This document shows, in pieces, positions 1 to 11,500 of a stretch of DNA of 64,000 nt. This stretch comes from Cardiocondyla obscurior (Eukaryota > Arthropoda > Insecta > Hymenoptera > Formicidae). The DNA lies in contig NC_091882.1 in the NCBI RefSeq assembly GCF_019399895.1, positions 62,001 to 126,000 of the forward strand, read 5' to 3'. Numbering within the stretch: the first letter of the stretch is position 1; each line of letters begins with the position of its first letter. A program made the position numbers and the translations under genes. Under the pieces are notes generated by a model. The model was not told the DNA's origin. It did no database searches and worked only from the letters and a program-made list of their open reading frames with translations.

Positions 1-469
1 GTATATTTTATATATAAAAAAAAGAGTAGATTCTGTATAAATTATAGATATATGAAACAAAATTTATTTTGATAAAAACCGAATGGTAAAGCAATAAGAA
101 ATTAAAAGTAATTAAATTAAAATAATATTATCAATAACAAACATTATTAGAATTTGTAATTTCTGCCGAGTCGAGGAAAGACAAGAAAGCAAAAGTAAAA
201 AAGAAATTCTTTTCGGTACCAAGTGGATTGCACGACGTGGAAAAATCGTAGCGATAAAGCTATCTAATGTGGCCGTATTAAGCAGAAGGTACTATTGACA
301 GGCATGCAATTTGTACGTTCAATGCGGAATAAAGGCGTTGCAAATTGAAAAAAAAAATTGAAATGAAATTTGTTCTACGTATATGCAGTCATTGATTTAA
401 AATAAAGATAATATAATAAATAATATATATTTTTTTAAGATATTTAAATCAAGAAGCTGTAAAGATTAT
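1..469. other. AT-rich DNA, no exon recognised
   Basis: The first 469 bases are AT-rich with short homopolymer runs. This stretch is presumably an intron of the minus-strand CRAL-TRIO gene whose first visible coding exon follows, because no further exon of that family is recognisable here and the rest of the gene must lie off the left edge. Confidence 0.5.
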
Positions 470-770
470 TTAAGAGATGCTATTTAAAAGTGCACACAAA
501 GCTTTCAATGAATGTTGTAGATAGTCGAGGCTGGGATCTCTATCGTTAAAAAATTCCGGGACGGTGGCTCTCATTCTATAATAAACATCCATGCATCGTT
601 TCGTGGCTTCTACATCGAAATAACAACTGTGTGCGAACAACGCCAGTTGTTCTTCGGCAATTTTGGGAAGACCTCGTTCTTTCGCCCATTTTTGTAAAAT
701 CTCCAAAAGTTTATCCGTGATCTCTGGATGTTTCTTCCGCGAATCATCGATTGTGTGACCAAACTTCATC
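470..770 (-). CDS. CRAL-TRIO domain protein, N-terminal exon (partial)
   Basis: The translation begins at an ATG at 769 and contains the helical CRAL-TRIO N-terminal domain: a lead of the form EITDKLLEILQKWAKERGLP, a C-rich helix ending in TKRCMDVYYRMR, and the RDPSL segment that precedes the lipid-binding lobe in alpha-tocopherol-transfer-protein-like insect proteins. Family members bind small hydrophobic ligands in the cytosol and move them between membranes. A good acceptor (TTTTCCCAG) sits directly upstream at 771, so the first exon is probably a non-coding leader or carries a few upstream residues. The exon must splice out before the stop at 470; a GT at about 497 (leaving the exon at 498-770) is the best candidate. 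The ligand-binding lobe lies outside the window, so the exact paralogue cannot be named. Confidence 0.7.
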
Positions 771-1040
771 CTGGGAAAATGTTTTATTCCATTAAATGTT
801 TTACTGTGGGGAATAAGCTATTAAAATTAAAAGCTTTTTTCTTAACATAGTCACACGCGAAATAGTAAAACGAAGAAAAGTTCGCAAAATCTAGAACGAG
901 TCTAATGGCTGAAATGCGGTCCATAGGTTTTCCGCGTAATGAAACTTTCACCGCAAACGTAAGAACCGTCGAATAGCTGGTATGTAATCTCACTTGAGTG
1001 GTGTCACAGTAATTACTGTTACGCGTTCTCGGCATTCAAA

Positions 1041-2600
1041 TTAGAATTAAAATTGTTTCTAATTCTTTCAAAATTAAATTTTACGTTTTAAAAGTAGCAT
1101 AATTGATTAAAATATTGAATTCATATATATGCAGGTTATTTGCAATTTTTTTACGTATAGCGATGATATGATTTGAGGAGGATGAAGAGTAACAATAATT
1201 TTTTTAAGTACCTGAAGACAGAATCAAAAAATATCAGAGATTGCGCTTAAACTTGTTTTCTTTTTCACGATTGATTAATAATGATATTTGTTGTTACACA
1301 GATTTTATGTTTAAACAAAAATGTATATTTAAGATATGTTTTATTTATAAAACTAAAGTTAAATGCACTTTACAGATATACGCACGTTCCCGCACCACGG
1401 AGTACAAACGTTCTATGAGCACCGTAGAGAACTGATTTCGCGTTCTGACTCGTGCCGATGGTTACATCGGGTAAAGTGGCCTGCGCTTGATAAAGGAAAA
1501 AATATCCCCGCTTATGTACGTGTGTCAGAACCGGCTGTGACATTACGTAATGAAGTAAAGTAAATGGCATGCAAGAAGAGCGGTGTCAACACAAGCGGTC
1601 GTCGTAAAGAAAGATTTCACATAATGAGATGTAGATGTAATGGTATTTCTTTAATTAAAAACAGACATATTTCTTTGCCAGAAAAAAAGATTTACAAATT
1701 TATTTTGAAAGTATAATACGTAGAAAAGAAATAATTAAAATATCTAAAATATTTTTTTAATTAAAAATATTTTTATTTTCAACAAGCAAATGTTTTAAAA
1801 TTGAATAGAGTTTTGAAATTATTCTATTTACAGGTTCTAAAGAAAGTTCGTGCAACACAACTTATACTGGAGTCTGAAATAATGATAACTAGTACGATCA
1901 CGGAAAAACATTTGTTGGAGTGTAGAAAATGTGAAAGGGAAAGCGTGCGTCGGGATCAGTGGATATCCTTGAATGTGCAAATTTCTCTTACCCAAAGTGC
2001 ACAAATTAAGATAAGAGTTATTTTTCGGCGGTAACTGTAAGTTTTCAACACGTTTACGTAATTAATAACAATTATTAAGATTTTTTAAAGACTTGTTAAA
2101 AAAATTAATGTTTTTAAATTTTGAAAAACAGTATTTTTTGCTTAACTTTATTGATAATTTAATAATTTTGAAGTGATATTTCTAAGTGTTAATTGATAGT
2201 AAATGTTCAGACTGATAACAAAGCGACATTGCTGTGGCGTATTTGATTGAGGGCGAATTGTACGGTTCGACGATCGATTCAAGCTTCGAAATTACTTAAT
2301 GGGGGAAATGCAGATATATGCATCAGCGGTAATTATTAGAAATAAGAGAGTAAGGCACACAATCTTGTACGGCAAAAACGTGTAAATGGAAGGCTAATGT
2401 AACTGCATATAAAACTCAATTATTGATACCTATTATGTAATTTCGAAGAAAATTGTATAAAACAATTTTTAAAAGAAAAAAAATTAAAAATGTTTTCTGA
2501 ACATTTAAATTTCAAGATAAAGTTTTAATTCAATTGTAATTCTTAACAACAAAGTTAAAAAAATCGGTCAAAATGTTTTCATTTGTCTGCATTTCCGGAT
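1041..2600. other. AT-rich intergenic DNA, no gene seen
   Basis: Only short ORFs without family features occur here. A small GC-richer patch at about 1370-1570 has overlapping ORFs on both strands, neither with codon bias or a recognisable domain. It may be the promoter or leader exon of the minus-strand CRAL-TRIO gene, but nothing decides this. Confidence 0.5.
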
Positions 2601-5600
2601 CTCGCATTACACATTCATGAGAAAATAGGTCGTGAAGTATCGCAGCATCGACTTTCATCTCTCACTCTCTTGCACCTGGCCGATGAACGGCTATCAGGTA
2701 GCGCAAGGCTACCGACGAGAATGAATACGTAGGGCACGCGGTCGCAAGGGCGGTGAGTAAGGGAGGATCGGCGGAGGGTGTGTTCGCCGGTGCTGCGCTG
2801 GCTGGAGAACAGGTACTCGCCGTAGGCGTCGTACGTTCATTGATAAGCGTATAACACCCCGTGCTTTAGACCCGATGACGTCAACGAACGCCTGCGCAGC
2901 GTCGCGTCAAGTCCTGAATTGCAGTGGCGAACCTATCACCGCCACAACGTGTTCGGTTTCTCCGTCGTCATACGCATACAACGAAACTTTTCTCGTATAG
3001 CTTACTCGTGAATTTATCTAATCGCGATATCTGCAGTCGGAAGTAGGAAGTACAACTGTTGAGTGCTAGATTGTTATTTTTATTTAAATGCATAATTATT
3101 TTAACGACGCAGTAACATAACTGAAGGAGATTGGATTTTAATTATTCTGCATAGCAATGTGTCAAGGCAATGTTTTAACTATGCTTTATTATTTTTCTAT
3201 TATTAGTTGTATAGCATTACTGAATTAATATTGATTTTTTTTAATTAATCAAGATATCTAATACCATTTTATCTTTTGCAGATTATTAAAATTAAACGTA
3301 AGATGGAGCAGCTATAATGGAGAATCGTTGTTTATGCCCTGAGTGATGTCCTCGGTGATCATTTGATAGAATTTTCGATGGATGTGAAAAAACTGGAATT
3401 TTTACAAGGGCGAAGATTGGTACAATCCTGGTAATACGGCAAGATCGTTTTAGACTGCGAGGAAGGTACTGTCATCTCTCCCACACGGGGAAATTTCGGA
3501 TAGGCATGCGTGCATGTGACGCCGCGTTAAAATTAGACTATTTCTCCGGATCTTCGCTGATCGACCCCCCTCCTATCTCTGTGTCATTCTATATTGGTCG
3601 TTCGTCCATGAGAGAAAAATCGCGCAAGAGGAGAAAGCGCGACGAGTAAGAATGAAACGAATAGAAGGGAATTGAGGAATAGAGCTAGATAAATGAAATA
3701 GATGTAGGCGGTGGAAAAGGAGAAGAAGGAGAGGGAGAGTAAACGGAGGAGAATCAGTGACGGGAGAGTTCGGGAAAGAGAGAGAGAGAGAAAACAGAAG
3801 GAAAGAGTGACAATGAGAGGGAGAGAGTAGAGATATCGTAGGATCACCTCTTGCGTATTGATTGGTCTTTTGTGAAAGCTACACCCCCATGTAGCCACGA
3901 CGCGAACCATTTCGCCAAGTTACTAGACTTCCAGGGTATCGGCTACCAGGGTAGCGGTGCCGCCATGTTTGGTACGGTCGATCGAACGCCTTAACGGTTG
4001 CCCCCCGTCGCCGATGATAATGTCGCGAGCGCGGTGGCGGGCAGTAGAACGAAGGCGACGTTCGTCCCTGCGGCAAGGGTACGAGGATACCACTTTCCAT
4101 TCCCCCAGATCGACTCAAGAGCGAGCGAGATGCTGATATAAGGGAAGATCGTACGACGGACTCCGGCGATACAGCGACTCTATATCGGCATCGATCGTTG
4201 AGTGACCCATATCTGGCGGGAGCTCCTGCCCTCGCCCTCCCAGTTTCACAGTCGCCACTCCAACCGCCCCTACGACGCTTCTCGCACCCTGGTGCGCGCA
4301 TCTAGCCTTTTCTCGACCACCCCCGTCCGCTTGTCGTCCGCTTGTACGGGGGTGCACCTCCACCCCACACGGGCTGTTATACCCCCACCCGTTACCCTTC
4401 ACTCCGACAGTGGCGAGCGACCACCACCATCACCCCCTACACCCGACTTCAGCAGCCCTGCCTTCCACGGCCGAGCAGATCTTGGGGGTTGTACGGGATG
4501 ATAGCCGAGTGAAAAAGCTTGGCGAGTACCGAGGAGAGTTCGCTCATCAGCAGCAGCAGCCCTGGCCTGCCACAATCCCTTTGACTCGGTCATCGTAAGT
4601 GTCGCGTTGACGAGGAGGTAGAGTGGAAGCTGATGTGAGTCAGGTGCGAGGGTGAGGGTGAGCGCAAGAGAGAGAAAGAGTGCGAGAGCGAGAGAACGAG
4701 CGACAGAGAGGAGTGCCTGATGAAGAGTGTGAACGCGAGTGAAAGGGAACTTAATTAGTCGTTCGACATTACACTGGTTCAACGTTTGATGGTTGAGCTA
4801 CCGATGAGCAAGTGAGTGCCACGAACGCGAGCAGAACATCCCAGCGGTACCTCGAAACGTATGATTCGCTCGAAACATATTCCTGGGAGTAAGCCTTTTA
4901 CTTGTTCTATCTTGTTGGCCCGCAAGCTCAACGTATCGAGGCTCACAGTGACCAATCTGGTGCGGAAAAGTGTCAGTGATTGGGACGAGGGTAACAGCGG
5001 CGACGACGGCAGCGGCGGCAGCGGCACCGGGACGGCGGATCAGTATGGCGGACGATAATCGTGGAGTGTCGGTGGTGTCGCCGCCACCGCCGCCACCGCC
5101 ACCACCACCGCCGTCGTTGCCGTCACCGCCACTGCTCGCGACAGTGGTTGCACTACGTGCTCGCCGTGCAGTGGTGTCCGGTGCGCACCGGGTTCACATG
5201 TACGCTACGTACCTTTCGCCCTTTAGTGAGATCAATAAGCAGTGCCGTGGCCGCTCAAGTCGTACCCCCGCCGGAAAGTCGTTCCGTGTCTGGTGTTCTT
5301 CGTTCCCCATTCTGATCACGCGTCTTTCCTTCAACCTCTCATCATCGTCGTTCTCCTTAACGTTATCTTGACTGTCCGTCAATACGGTCGTACAAGCTCA
5401 ATTCCGTATCGTCCGTTGAGTGTCAAAGTGCCAAAGTATTCCGGAGGTGAATTGTCTTCCGAATCACAATCAAGAGCTGGCTTTCAATGACCGGAAGTGC
5501 AGTATTTTTTCAGAATATTACTCTGTCTCTCTCTGTTGCTTTTTTTTCTCGTTCGGAGAGTAGTTACACAGGATTTCTTTACTCTCCACTTTCAGATTTG

Positions 5601-5750
5601 GCGAGAGTGCTCATTTCCGCCCGTTTATCTCCATGTATCACTCGCTATCTCGTCCGCCATCGAGGTGTACCTCGATATCGCTCGATCCGTCCGCTCACGT
5701 AGCACTTCTCATTCGCATTTTGGATCGAATTATTACCAACCAGCACCCTC
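2600..5750 (+). promoter_or_regulatory. CpG-rich candidate promoter and 5' leader region of Rbp
   Basis: GC and CpG content rise sharply against the AT-rich surroundings between about 2640 and 3000 and again from about 3880 to 5500. The block includes a perfect palindromic CRE (TGACGTCA) at 2876-2883 and purine-rich microsatellites at about 3700-3830 and 4640-4720. A consensus donor (TCATC|GTAAGT) after 4594 would fit a non-coding leader exon spliced to the acceptor at 8234. Many ORFs overlap on both strands, but they are compositional and none looks conserved. Assigning the block to Rbp is an inference from its position and strand. Confidence 0.45.
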
Positions 5751-8234
5751 GGTAGGATTTCTCATTTTGATATCTTCTTACTGTTCCTTTCGTTTCTCTC
5801 AGTATATCTCACTTTGTGCTTCTTCATCCATTCTTCTTTCGCTGTACGTAGTCTCCACACATTTTATTCCTTATTTATATCTTTAGTTGCTTTATCGTAG
5901 CGAAATTCGTTTAATCTATTGTCTGAGGTCTGTGTAATTGTCCGGCATGTTACTCTGCAAAAGAATTGTGTAAGAACTTTTATTGTTAGTGTCTGCGAAA
6001 CAAATTCTTTTATGAATATTCTGTAGACAAAGTAAATATCCATTAGAGAGTTAAATATTTTAATATATATGGAAACTCGTGACAAATTATTATCGTAGCA
6101 AATCTCTTTTATGAAAGTTTAGAAACTTAAAAAAAAAAAAATTTTTTTGTGCATTTTGTTAATATATTGTATAATAATTCCATTATTCAGACTCAATGTG
6201 AACATGTATCGACGGTTTATCGCTTGTTTGTTAAATCGCTTTAAGATGTATTGACAATCAAAGGGTTAACGAGTGCGAGAAGAGTTTTGTAGTGCGTAGA
6301 ATAAAATAGCCATGAAGTAACAGCGATAAGATGTATTTACCTAAGTCGCGAGAGCTGAACCGCGTGCGATGGAATAAAATCGATAATTCGGCACTAATAT
6401 AGGAGTCTGGCATTAACTCGCGATGCGTGGATAAAGGGGTTGGAAACACGTTTTTTTTTCTACCGGAGAGAAAAAGATTTCATATTTCTTCTCACGGAAT
6501 CCCGTTCGGCCGTGATAACGAATATTCGCACAATACATATTTATTCGCGATATTTATTCCTATCTATTTTTTTTTTTTCAATTTTGTATGCACACCCGAC
6601 AGAAAGTTCTGTTTTTACTACTTGGTTTATTTCGGGATACTATATCGATTCTTCGACTCGTATCGTAGCCTATTTTATCGCACTTCGTTGCTCTGTGTAC
6701 ATTGTAACGGCGTTGATTGTTCGTCAACGCGTTCATGAACTTGCGTGGCAGAAAAGCGGATAATTTCCTGATCGTCGCTTTCACTGTATTCGTTAGTGTC
6801 GGGAGAAAGAGAAACAAAGAGCGGGAACATGCACAGCAATTAAATAGTATCAGGGGATGAAAGCGCACCCGAGGGAGAGTTGTCATTAAATCGCATTAAT
6901 AAGAAGGTGATAAAAAAAAAGGAAAATAAGCTCTACCTAGAGAGATGTTTTCTTTTTACACTTTTATTGTCAATTACATAATTTATTACAATTAGAAATT
7001 AGATTAAAATAGAGTACAAATTTTGGTTTTGCTATAAAAATATCTCTAATTAACCGCGTCACATGTGAAATAATTTATAATGCTTTATTATTTAATTATA
7101 AATTTATGAAAAAAGTTCTTACTTTAATTTTTTTGCAGGGTAAACGTTTTCTTTCAAGTGACAAACGACAATTGTCCATCACAATAAAAAAACTCATGTT
7201 TGATCTTTGATGACTGGAGATAAGAGGCAAAAAAGAAAGGGGGAAAGTTAGCCGGAGATACGCCTTCATATCGCAGAAATAACGGGACGAGGGCGTAAAA
7301 CTCTGCGATGCGCGTAAAAATCGCTAACTGAAGCTTCCACGAACAAGGCACGTGTCGCTCGATCGTAACGTATATACGTTAACGAGATTCTGTGACAAGT
7401 ATGCAATGTGTGTACGTGTGTATGCGTCTGTGTATGCATGTGTAAGGCTTAATCGCGCTAACTTTTTCGCGTGAAAACCGCGATCGAGCACTTGGCCCCA
7501 CACGCGACCCGTCAACACGAAATATCGCGCAAGCAACTGCACAACTCTGTATTAATACTCCCTTGGCTATGCCGCCGGTGTTAAAGTACGTGTTCGCGGT
7601 TGGTTGGTCTCATTGTGGGCGCCAAGCGACGAACGATCGTCAACCATGAAGTCACAACCAAAGCAAGGATTTCTAGGCGGATTACAAACTCGATCGAATT
7701 TCTCGCGTCAATACCTGTTGCCAATAATCGCCGATTGACTTTCTTACTTAACAGGGAACTCTCGTATATTTAAAGGGCTAGAACGGATTATAATCAATAC
7801 GACAATTAAATCGTGAAAACTGCCCTTTATTTAACATAGAATTAAACCGAAGAAAGCTTATTCTATTACAGTAAAACGTTGTATTGAAATTAATAGTCTT
7901 TTGCTGGACTTAAAAGTGGAAGGACTTTGTGACGGAGAATTTAGCCTGTCAAAGAGATATCTAGTTTAAAAGCGGCACGTAAAACAGATAAGAAAATCAG
8001 GCTATGCTTGAAAGTAACTTTCTCAAATGAAGGGCCAAATCGATGTAACCCGATTCACGCTATATTTGGCTGCACGACGTACACTCCTCGCATTTCTTGG
8101 GTTTCATAATTAACGAATACGCCAATAATTTTCATTTCCATTAAATATTCACATCGTCATTTCTTGAAATGTAAGAAACGTGGCGAGAGAGCCACCCATT
8201 AAGAAATATTTTGCATACGTGCGTTTTCTCCTAG
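5751..8234. other. Probable 5' intron of Rbp, no gene seen
   Basis: Mixed AT-rich sequence with a GC-richer patch at about 7150-7700 that could be a further promoter or enhancer. No coding exon is recognisable on either strand. The stretch ends in a strong pyrimidine-rich acceptor (TTTTCTCCTAG at 8224-8234), which would define the exon holding the Rbp start codon. Confidence 0.45.
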
Positions 8235-8575
8235 GATGACCCCATATCTAACTACGAATCAGCCTGCAATCCAATGCGAAAGAACGCTGGTCCCCCTTAA
8301 GCGCGAGGTTTCCCCGTTACCCAAGAGAGCTACAAGAACAGATCCCAGCTCGTTCCCGAGGCGGGGTACGCACGTGACCGGAGAAATAAGTGTCCCCTTT
8401 TACACTGCGATAGAGTCGCACTATTAGGCGTGTGTGGGATCGTCGTGCAGTGCGCGGCGCGGCTCGGCAGGTCGCGCAAAGGCCGCCCAATTAATTAAGA
8501 TAGCTCCTAGACACACACGCTAGATCGATAGGGACCGGCCGCGATAAAGACTGGCGAGGGTCTCAGACTTCAGGG

Positions 8576-11500
8576 ATGTTGCAGTGCTGTGGTGTTGGAG
8601 GTGGCGCTTCCACGGCACCTCAGGCTCCGCAGCTGCACGGTACCGGATCCGCTGTCGGGGCTACCACCTCCACGAGAACCACCATCATGCAGGACGCAGT
8701 TCTCGAATCCATTCTGGAGGTGAGTAACATTAAGACATAACAATTTTTCATATGTTTCAAATCTTATTTTAAGAATTGTTTGTTTAATTTAATTTAATTT
8801 GTTTTTATTTGTATTCACTTTGGAAAATTTTATTTAATTGCTAATTTAAATGCCATCTTTAAAGTTATGAAAGATTTTCACAGTTTTTATTCTTGTTCTT
8901 TTTTTTATTTAAGTGAGACTTTTTGCTGTGTTGCTTTTAATTATTTTGAATTTGCGAGAAAATGCATCTATGATGTGTTTTATGAGATAGATGATGAGAT
9001 AGTAAAATACTATTTTTGCAATTGTGCCAAAAATTAAAGATTCTACGTGACGATATTGATGAGCATGTGCGTGCACTTAGTCGTGAATTGAAAGTCCTTG
9101 ATATTAAACAGATTATCTAGACAGGTAATATGCATGTAATCAATACGCACACGTACATTTACACTCGTGAAAGTTATGCGTAAACCATCGACAATGAACT
9201 GCGGCTGAAAAGAGCTCTCTTTCACTCTCGGCACGGCGCTCGCCGATACTCGATAAAGCACACGTAATATGAAAAACAAAAGTTTTTATTAATGCGTTCC
9301 GGTAATGACTACTCGTTCTCGAGGGAGCTTTTTCGCGGGCTCGCCACGCGTAAAATAAACCGTTCGAACTCTTTGTTAATAGTTAAATTTATGTCTTTTG
9401 TATATTACTATTACACTTCGAAGCGAGTCTCGGAGATCTGTAGTCGGGAAATTAATATTGACCCGACAGAAGTTTAATCCACCACATTCGGGATAATTGA
9501 GCCAATTAATTTTACGGAGTGGTAAGCAATTTTACGGATTATAAAGCGATCGGCATCGCGGCATAATTGCCGGTTAATTATAAAGAACCTATTAAAGGGG
9601 AGATGTCGAAAAGGATGTCATCTATCAGTATTCTCTAATTTTTTTTTTTTTATTGAAATTTTACTGCGTGATTCGGGACAGTAAATCGTCTATAATCTAT
9701 ATTATATATATATACTATATATATATTATATATATGGCGATTAATCATGACATCGGCGCAACCTAACCTTAGCATAATGGCAGTCGCCACTACGTAACGT
9801 CGATTACGCTCCGAAGAATATGTTCTGTTTATCGAATATTTAATATATTTATAACGTTAATAGTATGATTGACATCTTCGCAGCAAATGCGGGAGACGGA
9901 AGCCCAGCGAGCGGACCTGGAAAGGCAGCATGCGGAAGCACAAAACCAACTGCGGGAGAAGATAGCAGGACGCTATCAGGGCCCGGAATCGGTTGAAGCG
10001 TTGCAATCGAAGATCCGGGAGCTCGAGAAGAAAACTGAGCTGCAGATGGTGAAGCACGAGGAACTGTCACTGGAGCTAACTAGTTTAAGACGTGCACGCA
10101 GCAGGGGACCGGTTGCAGGGCACGTCACATCCACGAGCGTCCCGACATCGACTTGGCCACCAGCTGGTTCCGAGATCGATAGAATTATTGCCAAGATCGA
10201 GCAAGACAATAGGTATGTATATCGACGAAACAAATCTTTTTAATCATAAGAATAACTGGCGATACAGGGTGGCCGAAATAAAATGTTTGATCGTAAAACT
10301 GGGTAGAGAATTAGAATTCGAGACCGCTAATCGCCTGTCGCGCTCACTCACCCGCGGTTTCTTTGTTCTTTTTTTTTATTTAAGTATTCATTTTATTTTT
10401 TTTTTTTTTTTTTTTTCGGATACTCTGCATAGATTTATTGGAATTTTTATTAATTAAAAATTTATTTAGCGCCAGCAGAATAATGCACGAATTGGACCAC
10501 ACACGGGGCGCAATAACCACACAGCAACCCTCGGCCACACAGGTTATCCTTAGGTCCAGCTCAGAAAATCTTCCCAATCTCGGTCAGCATCAACATCCAC
10601 CTCATCCACACGCCCTCAACCTTGGGATGCCTGCACAAATGGGTCACGTATGTATCTCGTTTATAATATACAATCTTTCTCGCATCTTTTAATTATCTTC
10701 GATATATTTGTTAACTATTAATAAGATCGATTTAAATTACAGTATGCAGGTTCACCAATGCCGTTAACGCCTATGATGCCTGGTTGTCCTCCACTAACGC
10801 CAAATGGACCGCCATATCACTACAGCGAGCCGATACCGCCGGCACCATCACTCTCCAGCAGTCAGTCGCAGCCCGCTTTTCAGCAGAAAATTCAACAATA
10901 CCAACAACAGCAATCACAGCAGCACGAATTGTCGAGTTCCCATTCTCAAAGCGCTTTGCCATCCCAACAGAAACCAACGCACACCTCACATTTCGCAAGT
11001 AATCAGTATCAAGAAACCTATCCACATACGCAAACGTATCAGCAACCGCTTCAACAACAAGCGCAGCAACAACAGCATCCGGCCTCGACTACGTACCTGA
11101 CATCGGCCAGCCAGAGCGTGATACCTCACTATACACAGCCTGCTCAGACCGCCCAGAATTATCAGTTGAATGGGAGTCAACAGGTACGTTATTAATTATT
11201 AAATTATGATTATTTACTTATAAACGAGTAAACAAAGTAATGAATCTTGGAAGATGATAGATAAAACAAATAATATTGTTTTTATATCTAGTTTACGAAA
11301 TATCTATCTAGAATAAATTACAAGAATTACAAATTATAATTAATGTAAATATTGCATGTTTTTAATACATTTTTAATTTTAGTTATTAATATTGTTAAAA
11401 GTAAAATATTAAACACTGCAACAAATATTAAGCTATCGATAAATTGTAAATAATTTTTACACAGGCAACGACATATCCTAGTTTGTCCATGGCCTCGCAT

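Noticed and set aside
784..1035. Minus-strand ORF of 83 aa upstream of the CRAL-TRIO exon
   Set aside because: It ends before the acceptor of the CRAL-TRIO exon, has no CRAL-TRIO features and gives no in-frame splice into it; possibly leader sequence at most.
3879..4402. Overlapping minus-strand ORFs of 140 and 95 aa
   Set aside because: Arg/Gly/Pro-rich translations in two frames with matching ORFs on the other strand; explained by base composition of the CpG-rich region.
5045..5371. Plus-strand ORF starting MADDNRGVSVVSPPPP with a polyproline run
   Set aside because: It lies in a CpG-rich block with ORFs in all frames, has no donor in a sensible position that joins Rbp, and shows no conserved segment. 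It is probably leader or promoter sequence.
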